Source of the DNA: Rhodocyclaceae bacterium
GTDB lineage: Bacteria > Pseudomonadota > Gammaproteobacteria > Burkholderiales > Rhodocyclaceae
Reading direction: 5' to 3'
Assembly: GCA_011391215.1 (NCBI GenBank)
Contig: JAABQX010000081.1
Coordinates: forward strand, 1 to 56,440
Length of the DNA: 56,440 nt
How positions within the stretch are numbered: position 1 is the stretch's first letter; each line of letters begins with the position of its first letter. Shown here piece by piece: positions 30,437 through 40,369 of the stretch. Made by a program: the position numbers and the translations under genes. The notes below the pieces were generated by a model. It saw only the letters and a program-made list of their open reading frames with translations, made no database searches and was not told the DNA's origin.

Positions 30437-31491
30437 TACTTCTTTCCGGCCCAGCGGTCATCCACCAAGCTGGCTGCCGGTGCCAGCTTCAGGTCGCTCT
30501 GCGCGGCGTGCAGAAACTGATCGGTGTCTTGGATCTGCTGCGCAATGAAACGTGCATCGGTACTGTAGATGCGGGGGGTTTGCTTGAGCAGGAGTGCAAT
30601 CTCCTCGCGCTCCTCGGCAGAGTTCACTACCGCGTGCCGGGCAACCGTCTCGGGCGTGGAGGTCTGCAGCCAGACCAGGGAGCGACGCAGCATGCGCACC
30701 ATCAGGTCAGCCTTGTGTGATCCGTCCGGCTGTTTGAGCAGCGTGCGGCTGGTGGCAATGATGCTGCGCAGCGCATCGATGCCGGCGATGCGTGAGCGGA
30801 TGCGTGGGTCGCTGAGGTCGGCCAGAGAAACGCCCAGCCCGGTTCGGATCAGGCGGTTCGGAAAAGGTTGTTCGCAGAAAACGGCATCCGCCGCCTTGCT
30901 GAGCAGTGCGCCACTGACACTTTCCCAATTTTGCCCGGTGGGCAGCCAGCGCACTTGCTGGCTGCCTATGCCGTGCGCGGCCAGCAGAATTTCGGTGACC
31001 ATCTGCATGTAGGTCTTGCTGTTCGGGCTGCCGGTCGAAGCCGCGATGGTGCGTCCCTTGAGATCCTGCAGACGGGTAATCTGCTTGGCCAGATCCTTGC
31101 GTACCACCATGTGAAAGGTGTGCTCCTCGCCGGAAATGGGCGCAATGGCGACGACATCCTTGCCCTTGGCCTGCAGAACCGGCAAGGCGGGGAAGCCCAG
31201 TGCGGCGAAGTCGGCATTGCCGCTCATCACGTCCTCCATTGCACGGATGCCGCTGGGGTGATAACGCAGCAGCAGGCGCGCGCCCATCTCGCGGTCGAAA
31301 CCCAGAGCGGGAATCAGTTCGAGCGGTAGAAAGGGCAGGGAGCCGGGGCCCGGCAGATTGAGGCGGATGACCGTCTCATTGCCGGAACCTGATTCTGGCG
31401 AATTCGAATTCTTTTGCTGCGCAATCCCCAATGTGGGGAAGAGTAGCGAACCCAAAAGCGACTGCAAGGCACGACGACGGCCTGACTGCAT
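30436..31491 (-). CDS. Exported solute-binding protein (NMT1/SsuA/PhnD-like)
   Basis: 351 residues with ATG 31491, preceded by GGAGAAAACCTC. The N-terminus [15 protein letters not shown] looks like a twin-arginine or strong Sec signal. The mature part has features of the type-2 periplasmic binding fold used by ABC receptors for nitrate, sulfonate or thiamine precursors: [19 protein letters not shown], the lobe-2 start [19 protein letters not shown], and [16 protein letters not shown]. No ABC permease or ATPase is encoded next to it. It overlaps the GGDEF-EAL gene, so it more likely presents a ligand to that sensor (inference). The ligand is unknown. Confidence 0.85.
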   Translation of the reverse strand: MQSGRRRALQSLLGSLLFPTLGIAQQKNSNSPESGSGNETVIRLNLPGPGSLPFLPLELIPALGFDREMGARLLLRYHPSGIRAMEDVMSGNADFAALGFPALPVLQAKGKDVVAIAPISGEEHTFHMVVRKDLAKQITRLQDLKGRTIAASTGSPNSKTYMQMVTEILLAAHGIGSQQVRWLPTGQNWESVSGALLSKAADAVFCEQPFPNRLIRTGLGVSLADLSDPRIRSRIAGIDALRSIIATSRTLLKQPDGSHKADLMVRMLRRSLVWLQTSTPETVARHAVVNSAEEREEIALLLKQTPRIYSTDARFIAQQIQDTDQFLHAAQSDLKLAPAASLVDDRWAGKK

Positions 31492-31596
31492 GAGGTTTTC
31501 TCCGCTGGCGAGGTGCTCGCGGCCGTAACAGGCAAGCGCGAACTTGTTGTTTTCATCATGGTAAACTGGTTTCGACAATATATCAAAGGTCTTTCC

Positions 31597-32706
31597 ATGT
31601 CGGGTAATACCATTGGCACGCTGTTTTCAGTGACCTCGTTTGGTGAATCGCATGGCCCGGCAATTGGCTGCGTGGTGGATGGTTGCCCGCCCGGACTGGC
31701 TCTCTCCGAGGCCGACATCCAGTCCGAACTTGACCGCCGCAAGCCCGGCACTTCGCGTCATGTCACCCAGCGGCGCGAGGGAGATATCGTCGAAATCCTT
31801 TCCGGCGTGTTCGAGGGCAAGACGACCGGCACGCCGATTGCCTTGCTGATCCGCAACACCGACCAGCGCAGCAAGGACTACGGCAACATCGCGCAGAGCT
31901 TTCGTCCCGGACATGCCGACTACACCTATTGGCAGAAATATGGCATCCGCGATTATCGTGGTGGCGGGCGTTCCTCGGCGCGCGAGACGGCGGTACGCGT
32001 CGCTGCCGGCGCCATCGCCCGCAAGTGGTTGCACGAGCGCTATGGCGTGACGGTACGCGGCTGGATGAGCGAACTGGGACCGCTCAAGATTCCTTTCGTC
32101 ACGGCGAGTGCCATCGACAGCAATCCATTTTTTGCACCGAATCAGGACATCGTCCCCACACTGGAAGCCTACATGGACCAGTTGCGCAAGGATGGCGATT
32201 CGGTCGGCGCGCGCATCGAAGTCGTGGCGACCGGCGTGCCGCCGGGCTGGGGCGATCCGGTGTATGGCCGGCTCGATGCGCAGATCGCCTATGCGATGAT
32301 GGGCATCAATGCCGTCAAAGGCGTGGAGATCGGTGCCGGCTTTGGCTGTGTTGCCCAGCGCGGCAGCGAACATGGTGATGAGCTGACGCCGCAGGGCTTC
32401 CTCAGCAACCACGCCGGTGGCGTGCTTGGCGGCATTTCTTCAGGGCAGGAGGTCACCGTCAGCATCGCCATCAAGCCGACCTCGAGCATCCGCCTGCCGC
32501 GGCGTTCAATCGACCTGGCCGGCCAGCCGACTACCGTGTCTACGGAAGGTCGCCACGACCCCTGCGTTGGCATCCGCGCCACACCCATCGCCGAGGCCAT
32601 GCTGGCGCTGGTGCTGATGGATGCGGCCCTGCTGCACCGTGCGCAGTGCGCCGATGTGCGTTGCCCGACCCCCGCGATTCCCGGTCAGGCTGCCGATTTT
32701 GGCTGA
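31597..32706 (+). CDS. aroC: Chorismate synthase
   Basis: 369 residues. Final shikimate-pathway enzyme; makes chorismate from EPSP with reduced FMN. Signature segments: [25 protein letters not shown]-type [40 protein letters not shown] and [17 protein letters not shown] 31597 gives the canonical [20 protein letters not shown]. Divergent from the binding-protein gene. Confidence 0.97.
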   Translation: MSGNTIGTLFSVTSFGESHGPAIGCVVDGCPPGLALSEADIQSELDRRKPGTSRHVTQRREGDIVEILSGVFEGKTTGTPIALLIRNTDQRSKDYGNIAQSFRPGHADYTYWQKYGIRDYRGGGRSSARETAVRVAAGAIARKWLHERYGVTVRGWMSELGPLKIPFVTASAIDSNPFFAPNQDIVPTLEAYMDQLRKDGDSVGARIEVVATGVPPGWGDPVYGRLDAQIAYAMMGINAVKGVEIGAGFGCVAQRGSEHGDELTPQGFLSNHAGGVLGGISSGQEVTVSIAIKPTSSIRLPRRSIDLAGQPTTVSTEGRHDPCVGIRATPIAEAMLALVLMDAALLHRAQCADVRCPTPAIPGQAADFG

Positions 32707-32759
32707 TAGAATTCACCTCACGGATTTCCAAAAAACACGATAAACAGGGAAGAAATGCC

Positions 32760-33023
32760 ATGCACATTGAACACCACGATCTCTACACCGAATTCCCGGC
32801 GTTGCGCGATGCCATCGATGCGATGAAAACCGATAGTGGCCACTTTGCCGGCCTGTTTGCCCGCTATAACCGCCTGACCGGCAAGGTCGAAGATCTCGAA
32901 GAGCACGACATGCCGGTGGCAGATTTCACGCTCGAAGATATGAAAAAAGCGCGCGTCAAGCTGAAAGACGAGATCTACCAGCTCCTCATGGCTTTCCGCG
33001 TCGGCCAGAAGCGTCCCGCCTGA
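32760..33023 (+). CDS. YdcH-family (DUF465) small protein
   Basis: 87 residues with the compact helical pattern of DUF465: a His-rich start (MHIEHHDLYTEFP), then HFAGLFARYNRLTGKVEDLE and a second helix LKDEIYQLL. Function of the family is poorly known. AGGGAAG precedes the ATG. Lies between aroC and the MFS gene. Confidence 0.87.
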   Translation: MHIEHHDLYTEFPALRDAIDAMKTDSGHFAGLFARYNRLTGKVEDLEEHDMPVADFTLEDMKKARVKLKDEIYQLLMAFRVGQKRPA

Positions 33024-33075
33024 CTTCATACGGCATCCCCATGGCGGCGTCCTGATTTCCATCCACGGGCGCCGC

Positions 33076-34227
33076 ATGCCGGTTTCTCCCCTCGGGTGGC
33101 TCGCCACCTGGTATTTCTTCTACTTCGCGTTCGTCGGCGCTTTCGCGCCGTATTTCACGCTTTACCTGCAAGACATCGGTTTCACTGCCTGGGAGATCGG
33201 CGTGCTGATGTCGGTGCCGCAGGTCATGCGTCTGCTTGCCCCCAATCTGTGGGGCTGGCTGGCTGATCATCTGGGGCGACGCGGCCTGATCGTGCGTGTG
33301 GCAGCCTTTTTTTCCCTGCTCGGTTTTGCCGGTTTTTTCTTTACGCGCGATTACGTCCCCATGCTTGCGGCGATGGCGCTGGTCTGGTTTTTCTGGAGTG
33401 CCGCGCTACCATTGGTCGAGGCGCTGACGCTCGATCATCTGGCCGGACACACCGAGCGCTATGGCAGCATCCGCCTGTGGGGGTCAGTCGGTTTCATCGT
33501 CAGTGTGCTAGCCATTGGTGCGCTGCTGAATCATCTGCCGATTACTGCACTATTGTGGGCCTGCCTGTTCATTCTGGCCTGTGTGCTGGCCAGCGCGCTG
33601 CCTCTGCCGGAAACAAAAGTCGGCGCTGGCGGGACGGCGCCTCCCTTGGGAAACCTCCTCAAACGCCCCGAAGTCTTGACCCTACTGGCCGCCTGCTTCT
33701 TCATGTCGGTGGCGCACGGGCCACTCTATGTGTTTTATTCGATCCACCTGGTCGACCACGGTTACGACAAGATGGCCATCGGCCTGTTCTGGTCGCTCGG
33801 CGTGCTAGCCGAGATCGGTGTGTTCATGTTCATGCCGCGGCTGATGCGCCTGGTCTCCCTGCGGGTCATCCTGCTGGCGAGCTTTGCCCTGGCGGTGCTG
33901 CGTTTCCTGCTGATCGGCTGGGCGGCCGACTCGCCGGTGCTGCTGCTGTTTGCCCAACTTTTGCATGGCGCGACTTTCGGCGCCTACCACGCGGGTGCTG
34001 TCGCGGTGCTGATACGCTGGTTCGCTCCCCAGCAGCAGGCGCGCATGCAGGGCCTGTATGGCAGCCTGTCGTTCGGCGCCGGCGGCATGATCGGCGGCTT
34101 GCTCAGCGGCGAGGCCTGGGGCAGTCTCGGTGCGGGCATGACCTACACGCTGGCTGCCGGCTTTGCGGCGATCGGCTGGGTGCTGGTCTGGCGTGGCTTG
34201 ACAGCGGAATCGCTGAAGATTCGTTGA
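33076..34227 (+). CDS. MFS transporter, HcaT/PPP-like (MFS_1_like)
   Basis: 383 residues, 12 predicted helices. The N-terminus WYFFYFAFVGAFAPYFTLYL and WGWLADHLGRRG match the group with HcaT and LacY-like permeases. Substrate unknown. The central cytoplasmic loop between helices 6 and 7 (near residue 181) reads ETKVGAGGTAPPLGN and is encoded by one of the best copies of the interspersed repeat. The preceding and following helices are intact. Confidence 0.88.
   Translation: MPVSPLGWLATWYFFYFAFVGAFAPYFTLYLQDIGFTAWEIGVLMSVPQVMRLLAPNLWGWLADHLGRRGLIVRVAAFFSLLGFAGFFFTRDYVPMLAAMALVWFFWSAALPLVEALTLDHLAGHTERYGSIRLWGSVGFIVSVLAIGALLNHLPITALLWACLFILACVLASALPLPETKVGAGGTAPPLGNLLKRPEVLTLLAACFFMSVAHGPLYVFYSIHLVDHGYDKMAIGLFWSLGVLAEIGVFMFMPRLMRLVSLRVILLASFALAVLRFLLIGWAADSPVLLLFAQLLHGATFGAYHAGAVAVLIRWFAPQQQARMQGLYGSLSFGAGGMIGGLLSGEAWGSLGAGMTYTLAAGFAAIGWVLVWRGLTAESLKIR
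33615..33641 (+). repeat. Interspersed repeat copy in the MFS central loop
   Basis: Four A residues, the full core and GCC. Encodes KVGAGGTAP between helices 6 and 7. Confidence 0.87.
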
Positions 34228-34237
34228 ACCTGCGCTG

Positions 34238-34246
34238 TGCGATAAT
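34238..34246 (+). promoter_or_regulatory. Extended -10 promoter element for the entericidin-like gene
   Basis: TGCGATAAT has a TG at the extended position and GATAAT at 34241-34246, 41 bases before the small lipoprotein start. The -35 is weak. Confidence 0.4.
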
Positions 34247-34287
34247 TTCCCCTTTCCCCCTTTTTAACTTCTAAGCCGAGAATACTC

Positions 34288-34407
34288 ATGAAAACACTAC
34301 TGCTCATCATCGCCGCCGCTTTTGCCATCGCTGCTTGCAATACCGTGCAGGGTGTTGGCAAGGATATTGAAAAAGGTGGTGAAGCGATTCAAAAATCGGT
34401 CAAGTAA
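34288..34407 (+). CDS. Entericidin-like small lipoprotein
   Basis: 39 residues. A signal peptide MKTLLLIIAAAFAIAAC carries a lipobox ending AIAAC, followed by NTVQGVGKDIEKGGEAIQ, the pattern of EcnA/EcnB entericidins (NTVxGxGKDIxxxGxAI). These are small outer-membrane or inner-membrane lipoproteins, in E. coli linked to stationary-phase lysis. In many betaproteobacteria such a gene lies between leuC and leuD; here neither neighbour is present and leuB follows 84 bases later. Confidence 0.88.
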   Translation: MKTLLLIIAAAFAIAACNTVQGVGKDIEKGGEAIQKSVK

Positions 34408-34491
34408 TTACGCTGATTGATTCACCCTGGCCAGCAAGTGGCGTTTTGTGAGCCACTGATGTCGCATACGGCTTTTTGTTAGGAATTTGAT

Positions 34492-35544
34492 ATGAAGATT
34501 TGCGTTCTCCCCGGCGATGGCATCGGCCCGGAAATTACCGCCGAGGCGGTGCGCGTACTCAAGGCTCTCGATCTGAAATTCGAGATGGAAGAGGCGCAGC
34601 TCGGTGGTTGCGCTATCGATGCGGCGAAAGATCCATTTCCACCGGCGACGCAGAAGCTTGCCAAGGAGGCCGATGCCGTGCTACTCGGCGCTGTCGGTGG
34701 TCCGCAATGGGACAATAACCCGCGTGAGTTGCGGCCCGAAAGCGGCCTGTTGCGTATTCGCAAGGATCTCGGCTTGTTCGCCAACCTGCGTCCGGCGATT
34801 CTTTATCCTGAACTTGCCAACGCCTCGACGCTCAAACCCGAAGTGGTGGCCGGCCTCGATATTCTCATCGTGCGCGAACTGACCGGCGACATCTACTTCG
34901 GCCAGCCGCGCGGCATCGAAATCAGAAATGGCGAACGTTTTGGCTTCAATACCATGCACTACACCGAAAGCGAGATTCGCCGCATCCTGCGCGTTGCTTT
35001 CGAAGCCGCACGTAAACGTAGCAGGAAGGTCTGCTCGGTCGACAAGATGAACGTGCTCGAGTGCACCCAGCTCTGGCGCGATGTCGCCAAAGAGGTGGGC
35101 AAGGAGTATCCGGATGTCGAGCTGTCGCACATGCTGGTTGATAACGCGGCGATGCAACTCGTGAAAGCGCCGAAGCAGTTTGACGTCGTAGTTACCGGCA
35201 ACATGTTCGGCGACATTCTCTCGGATGAGGCGTCAATGCTCACGGGTTCCATCGGCATGCTGCCTTCGGCATCGCTCGACGAAAAGAACAAGGGCTTGTA
35301 CGAGCCCAGCCACGGCTCCGCGCCGGATATCGCCGGCAAGGGTGTGGCCAACCCGTTGGCGACGATCCTGTCGGTAGCGATGATGTTGCGGTATACCTTC
35401 GCTAACGAGGCGGCGGGACGGCGTATTGAGGACGCAGTGAAGAAAGTGCTGGCACTAGGTCTGCGGACGGGGGATATTTACGAACCGGGCACCCAGAAGG
35501 TCGGTACCCGCGCAATGGGCGACGCCGTGCTGGCGGCGCTGTAA
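34492..35544 (+). CDS. leuB: 3-isopropylmalate dehydrogenase
   Basis: 350 residues. Oxidises and decarboxylates 3-isopropylmalate in leucine synthesis. Family motifs: [36 protein letters not shown], the substrate-binding [16 protein letters not shown], catalytic [14 protein letters not shown], and the NAD-site [25 protein letters not shown] precedes the ATG. leuC and leuD, which normally lie immediately upstream, are absent. Confidence 0.97.
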   Translation: MKICVLPGDGIGPEITAEAVRVLKALDLKFEMEEAQLGGCAIDAAKDPFPPATQKLAKEADAVLLGAVGGPQWDNNPRELRPESGLLRIRKDLGLFANLRPAILYPELANASTLKPEVVAGLDILIVRELTGDIYFGQPRGIEIRNGERFGFNTMHYTESEIRRILRVAFEAARKRSRKVCSVDKMNVLECTQLWRDVAKEVGKEYPDVELSHMLVDNAAMQLVKAPKQFDVVVTGNMFGDILSDEASMLTGSIGMLPSASLDEKNKGLYEPSHGSAPDIAGKGVANPLATILSVAMMLRYTFANEAAGRRIEDAVKKVLALGLRTGDIYEPGTQKVGTRAMGDAVLAAL

Positions 35545-35566
35545 TTAGCCGATAGGAACGAGCATC

Positions 35567-36688
35567 ATGAAGAAAGTAGGTCTGGTTGGGTGGCGCGGCA
35601 TGGTGGGCTCTGTGCTCATGCAACGCATGCGCGAGGAAAATGATTTTGCGCTGATCGAGCCGGTATTTTTCACGACATCGAATGTCGGTGGCCAGGCGCC
35701 TGCGGAAGCCGGTGGTGCGCCGCTCAAGGATGCGAAAGAACTCGCTGCGCTGAAGCAGATGGACATTATCATCACCTGTCAGGGGGGCGACTACACCAAG
35801 GAAGTGTTCGGCCCGTTGCGCGCCAGTGGATGGGATGGCATGTGGATCGACGCGGCCTCATCCTTGCGCATGGCGGATGACGCAATCATCATTCTCGATC
35901 CGGTCAACCTCGACGTCATCAAGGCCGGCTTGGCGCAGGGTGTGAAGAACTACATCGGCGGCAACTGCACGGTTTCGCTGATGTTGATGGGTCTCGGCGG
36001 GTTGTTCCGCCATGACCTGATCGAATGGGTTTCAGCCATGACCTATCAGGCGGCCTCGGGAGCCGGTGCGCAGAACATGCGCGAACTGATCACCCAGATG
36101 GGTGTGCTGCACGATGCGGTGAAGGCCGAATTGGCCGATCCGGCCTCGGCGATTCTCGAGATCGATCGCAAGGTGGCGGAGACGATGCGTGCCTCTTCGT
36201 TCCCGACCAAGAACTTCCGTGGCATGCCGCTGGCCGGCAGCCTGATCCCGTGGATCGACGTGCAGGTCGAAGGCGGTCAGTCGAAAGAGGAATGGAAGGG
36301 TGGTGCCGAGTGCAACAAGATTCTCGGCAAGCCGGCGTTTCGTTCGCCCGGCAGCATTCCCATTGATGGCCTGTGCGTGCGTGTCGGCGCCATGCGTTGC
36401 CATTCGCAGGGTCTGACTATCAAACTGAAGAAGGACGTGCCGCTCGATGAAGTCAGCGACATCATTGCTCAGGCCAACGACTGGGTGAAGGTGGTGCCGA
36501 ACGAGCGCGAGATTTCCGAGCGCGAACTGACGCCGGCTGCCGTCACGGGAACCTTGTCGGTGCCGGTCGGGCGATTGCACAAACTGGCCATGGGGCCGGC
36601 GTATGTGGGTGCCTTTACCTGTGGTGACCAGTTACTGTGGGGAGCCGCAGAGCCGTTGCGCCGCATGTTGCGGATTTTGCTCGATTGA
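35567..36688 (+). CDS. asd: Aspartate-semialdehyde dehydrogenase
   Basis: 373 residues, the proteobacterial form. Reduces aspartyl phosphate for lysine, threonine and methionine synthesis. NADP site [15 protein letters not shown], the catalytic Cys in [18 protein letters not shown], and GHSQ-like [11 protein letters not shown] near the C-terminus. Follows leuB by 22 bases with AGGAACG as ribosome site. Confidence 0.97.
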   Translation: MKKVGLVGWRGMVGSVLMQRMREENDFALIEPVFFTTSNVGGQAPAEAGGAPLKDAKELAALKQMDIIITCQGGDYTKEVFGPLRASGWDGMWIDAASSLRMADDAIIILDPVNLDVIKAGLAQGVKNYIGGNCTVSLMLMGLGGLFRHDLIEWVSAMTYQAASGAGAQNMRELITQMGVLHDAVKAELADPASAILEIDRKVAETMRASSFPTKNFRGMPLAGSLIPWIDVQVEGGQSKEEWKGGAECNKILGKPAFRSPGSIPIDGLCVRVGAMRCHSQGLTIKLKKDVPLDEVSDIIAQANDWVKVVPNEREISERELTPAAVTGTLSVPVGRLHKLAMGPAYVGAFTCGDQLLWGAAEPLRRMLRILLD

Positions 36689-36785
36689 TTAAATCTGACA
36701 AGGTAAAGCAAAGGTTGAGCTTGCGCTCTTAACACCATGATGTTATTTTGAATATCATCCAATAAGTCCCCAGCCGGGAGGCATC

Positions 36786-39716
36786 GTGAATAAACCAGGC
36801 AAACCATCCTTTTTTAAAGCATCCTTGTTGGCAGCATTGATGACCACGGCGTTGGGGACTCAGGCTGCCGGCTTGGGCAAACTCACGGTGTTTTCGGCCA
36901 TCGGTCAGCCACTTAGAGCCGAAGTCACCTTGACCGCAACAGCGGAGGAGCTGAGCTCTCTTTCCGTTAAATTGGCTGCGCCTGATGCTTTCAGAGAGGC
37001 GGGCATTGAATTCGTGCCCGTACTGGCCGGTTTGAATATGAGTATCGTTAGTCTCGACAAGGGTAAACCGATTTTGAAGCTGACGACCGAGCGCCCGGTC
37101 AATGAGCCTTTCCTGCACTTCCTGGTTGAATTGAACTGGACCGCTGGACGCATGGTGCGGGAATACACCTTCCTGCTGGATCCACCGGAAATGTTGCGTG
37201 TCGCCAAAGCGGCCTCGAGCGTTTCTCCCGTGGCACCGGTCGCCACGCCTTTGCCCATGAGTCAGCCGGTGCCGGCGAAATCTTCCTCGCAGGTTGCTGC
37301 GCCGCGCGTTACCGAGCCAAGTGCGGGCAAGACCTCCATGGACCCTGCCACAGGGTCCGAATATCAGGTGGTACGCGGCGATACTCTCAGCAAGATCGCC
37401 CGGGACAGCATGTCGGAATCCGTCAGCCTGGACCAAATGCTGGTCGCACTCTTCAACAGCAATCGTGATGCGTTTGTCGGCAACAACATGAACCGCCTGC
37501 GCGCCGGCAAAATACTCCGCCTGCCTGACGCCGCCGAGGTTGCCAAAGTAGATGCAGGTGCGGCGCGCAAGCTGATCACCGGTCAGAATGCCGAATTCAA
37601 TGCCTATCGCCGCCGCCTTGCGGAAGCTGCCGGCGCCGCGCCGGTTGCTGATGAAGCCCCAACGCAACAGGCTTCCGGGACGATCAAGCCGCGTGTTGAA
37701 GAGAAGGCGCCTCCGGTTGCAGCGAAAGACAAGCTGGAGGTGTCGCGTACCGAAACAGCGAAGTCGGCCAAGGCCGTTGGCGGCAGCAACCTGGAAGAAG
37801 ATTTGATCGCGCGCGACAAGGCATTGCGCGAAGCCTCGGAGCGCATCGTTGATCTCGAGAAGAATATCGAGAATCTGAAACATCTGGTCGAACTCAAGAG
37901 CCTGACGGGTGCGAAGTTGCAGCAGGACGCCCAGACTGCGCCTGCGCAAGCTCCGCAACCTGCTGAAGCTAAACCCGCCGCGCCGAGTGCCGAACCTGCA
38001 GCACCACCCACGGCGACGGCACCTGTCAAATCAGTGGAGCCCCCGCCAGTTGCAGTTGAACCACCACCTGCACCTGCTGCTGCCAAGCCGGAAGTCAAGA
38101 AGCCGGCCGCACCGCCACCGCCGCCACCGGAGCCTGACTTCATCGCCGAAAATCCGGAGCTCGTTTATGGCGGTGGAGCGCTTGCGGCACTACTGTTGGG
38201 ATATTTCGGTTATGCCGCCCGGCGCAAGAAGAAAGCATCTGGCGACGAGGAGTGGCAGAACGAATTGGTGGTTGCGACACCGAAAGCTGGTGCCGAGACC
38301 GCTCCCTCCGCAGCAGTTTTTGGCGCTGCCAGCGAGAGCGTTGATAACGGTGAGGTTTCCATCCAGGGTGACTTCAGCGATATTGGCATGCTGACTACCG
38401 AGGAAAAAGTTGATCCGGTGGCTGAAGCTGACGTTTTGATGGCCTATGGACGGAATCGTCAGGCGGAAGAGATTTTGCTGGAAGGACTGAGACAGGATTC
38501 CGGACGGGCAGCGATACATATGAAACTGCTTGAGCTCTATGCAAAGCAGGAAAACATTGCGGAGTTCGAAACAATCGCCAATGAACTGCACAAGCTGAAT
38601 GGAGGACGTGGCGCCGATTGGGAAAGAACCCAGGATATGGCGCTGAAGTTGGGCTTGGCCGGGGGGCTGTTCCTGGGTACCCAATCAGCAATGGCGGACA
38701 CGCAAGACCAGGCGGTACCTGACGAGTATCCCGCTGTGTCAACTCCAGACCAGCCCGCGTGCGCAGAAACACTTGATGCGGGCACAACCTCTCCTGAAGC
38801 TGAGCAACCCGAGGACGAGGATACCGGAGCGCTTGATTTTGATCTGGATCTCGGTACGACCGATGGTGGTCCCGCAGCCGCAGTCGATGCTGCACCGGCT
38901 GTGGCAGCTCCAGCGCCTGAAGAGGCGATGAGCCTTGATTTCGATTTTGATCTTGGTACGCCTGAATCTGCGCCACCGCAGGCTCAGGAGTCGTCCTCGC
39001 AAGCATCCGCAAATGTGGTTGAGGATGATGGCTCCATCGATTTCGCACTCGATCTTGGTTCCGATGCCAATGCCACCGCCGAGGCTAGCGCGGGCTTAGT
39101 GGAATCTGCGGCTTCTGCTTTGGCTATGGACTTTGATCTCGATCTGGGGAGTGCAGAGATACCTGATGCAATTGAGGTGCCCGATGTGGCAGCATTGGCC
39201 GAACCTGCCGAAGAGATTAGCCGTTCCGTAGCGCCTGTTGAATTGCCCGCTGTCCCTGCGCATGAAAACCCAGTAGCAGAGGCTCCGGACGATCTCCAGA
39301 TTGATTTTGATCTCGAGCTGGATGCGGAAGTTGAACAGGTGCCGGAAGCCGAGGTTCCCGCGCCGCTTGATCTCGCAGATATCAGTCTCGATATGGATGA
39401 TGTTGAGCCTGTTGCGCCGAGCGCTGGGCCGGGGCAGTCCGATGTTCTCGAAACGGCACTTGAAGAAGTGGCAAGCGCCGATGTTGTGGCGACCGCAGAG
39501 AGCGACGGAGTGTCCTCGGAAGACAGTTACGTTGAGGTAGCTCCGGTCATGCAGCCTGATAATCCCGAGGTGACTACCAAGCTCGAACTTGCCCAGGCTT
39601 ATGAAGAGATGGGAGATCAGGAGGGAGCGCGTGATCTTCTCAACGAGGTCCTCAACGAAGGTAGCGCGGCGCAGCAGGCGCAGGCACGCGCGCGGCTCGA
39701 TCAGCTCAGCATTTAA
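36786..39716 (+). CDS. fimV: FimV/HubP-like polar and pilus-assembly protein
   Basis: 976 residues. Signal peptide, FimV N-terminal periplasmic domain (LGKLTVFSAIGQPLRAEVTL), LysM peptidoglycan-binding domain (YQVVRGDTLSKIARDSM, ~192-245), coiled coil (~345-375), Pro/Ala-rich spacer, one TM helix (~458-475), then a long acidic cytoplasmic part that ends in the FimV C-terminal TPR-like motif KLELAQAYEEMGDQEGARDL. The acidic part repeats a (L/I/M)DF-x-(L/F)-(D/E)-L motif five times. FimV/HubP proteins organise the cell pole, type IV pili and twitching. Start is GTG 36786 after GGGAGG. Confidence 0.93.
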   Translation: MNKPGKPSFFKASLLAALMTTALGTQAAGLGKLTVFSAIGQPLRAEVTLTATAEELSSLSVKLAAPDAFREAGIEFVPVLAGLNMSIVSLDKGKPILKLTTERPVNEPFLHFLVELNWTAGRMVREYTFLLDPPEMLRVAKAASSVSPVAPVATPLPMSQPVPAKSSSQVAAPRVTEPSAGKTSMDPATGSEYQVVRGDTLSKIARDSMSESVSLDQMLVALFNSNRDAFVGNNMNRLRAGKILRLPDAAEVAKVDAGAARKLITGQNAEFNAYRRRLAEAAGAAPVADEAPTQQASGTIKPRVEEKAPPVAAKDKLEVSRTETAKSAKAVGGSNLEEDLIARDKALREASERIVDLEKNIENLKHLVELKSLTGAKLQQDAQTAPAQAPQPAEAKPAAPSAEPAAPPTATAPVKSVEPPPVAVEPPPAPAAAKPEVKKPAAPPPPPPEPDFIAENPELVYGGGALAALLLGYFGYAARRKKKASGDEEWQNELVVATPKAGAETAPSAAVFGAASESVDNGEVSIQGDFSDIGMLTTEEKVDPVAEADVLMAYGRNRQAEEILLEGLRQDSGRAAIHMKLLELYAKQENIAEFETIANELHKLNGGRGADWERTQDMALKLGLAGGLFLGTQSAMADTQDQAVPDEYPAVSTPDQPACAETLDAGTTSPEAEQPEDEDTGALDFDLDLGTTDGGPAAAVDAAPAVAAPAPEEAMSLDFDFDLGTPESAPPQAQESSSQASANVVEDDGSIDFALDLGSDANATAEASAGLVESAASALAMDFDLDLGSAEIPDAIEVPDVAALAEPAEEISRSVAPVELPAVPAHENPVAEAPDDLQIDFDLELDAEVEQVPEAEVPAPLDLADISLDMDDVEPVAPSAGPGQSDVLETALEEVASADVVATAESDGVSSEDSYVEVAPVMQPDNPEVTTKLELAQAYEEMGDQEGARDLLNEVLNEGSAAQQAQARARLDQLSI
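38820..39330 (+). repeat. Five DFDLDLG-type acidic repeats inside fimV
   Basis: Motif units: LDFDLDLG (~38835-38855), LDFDFDLG (~38935-38957), IDFALDLG (~39037-39060), MDFDLDLG (~39126-39149) and IDFDLELD (~39300-39323). They are spaced 80-175 bases apart in a low-complexity acidic region. Similar acidic repeats occur in FimV/HubP relatives and are probably partner docking sites. Confidence 0.75.
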
Positions 39717-39745
39717 CTTCGGCGCGCCACGGCGAGTCTGATGCC

Positions 39746-40369
39746 GTGGCGCTGCTTACCCCGCAACTTTCCCCAAAGTTGCATCCGGCAACGCTTTTTG
39801 TTTCCTGGATCTGCTTTGCGTTGATCCTGCAGGCGGCCACAATGAGTCTGCTGGCAGGTCTGGTGGTGATTTCCTTGCTGTTGGCTGCAACACTCGCCCC
39901 GACGCGCAGCCTGCGATTGTTGCTGCGATCGCGCTGGTTGTTGCTGTCCATTGGTGTACTTTTCCTGTTTTTTTCGCCGGGCGAGTATTTGCCGGGGTTT
40001 GCTGGGCGCATCGGGCTGACCTACGAAGGCGTGACACATGCCGGCGAGCAGACCGGCCGTCTGCTGGCGATCTTGCTCAGCATCGCGTTATTGCACGAAC
40101 GCATCGGTACACCAGGTTTGCTTGCCGGACTGTATAAATTATTGGGGCCATTTCCCTGGCGGGAAACAACGGTCGTGCGCTTGATGCTGGTGCTGGAGTT
40201 CGTCGAGGACAAGCGGGTGACCGGTTGGCGTGAATGGTTAGCGCAGGGGACGCAGGCGGATAGTGCCGAGCGTAATCATTTCGCCCTCTTCATGCCGCAC
40301 TTGCGCCGGCTGGACGTGGCCGTGATGGGCGGGTTGGCGGCGGCAACCTTTCTGTTTGTATTCCGGTAA
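39746..40369 (+). CDS. CbiQ/EcfT-like integral membrane protein of unknown role
   Basis: 207 residues with several hydrophobic helices ([57 protein letters not shown]). Its pattern resembles the energy-coupling-factor transmembrane protein family (CbiQ), but no ATPase or S-component is adjacent. A protein of this type often lies between fimV and truA in betaproteobacteria. Start is GTG 39746 with only a weak ribosome site; it ends inside truA's ATG (TAATG). Confidence 0.7.
   Translation: MALLTPQLSPKLHPATLFVSWICFALILQAATMSLLAGLVVISLLLAATLAPTRSLRLLLRSRWLLLSIGVLFLFFSPGEYLPGFAGRIGLTYEGVTHAGEQTGRLLAILLSIALLHERIGTPGLLAGLYKLLGPFPWRETTVVRLMLVLEFVEDKRVTGWREWLAQGTQADSAERNHFALFMPHLRRLDVAVMGGLAAATFLFVFR

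Noticed and set aside
35412-35435. GGGACGGCG in leuB as a further repeat copy
   Set aside because: Only about nine bases match, and the encoded [11 protein letters not shown] is ordinary LeuB sequence.
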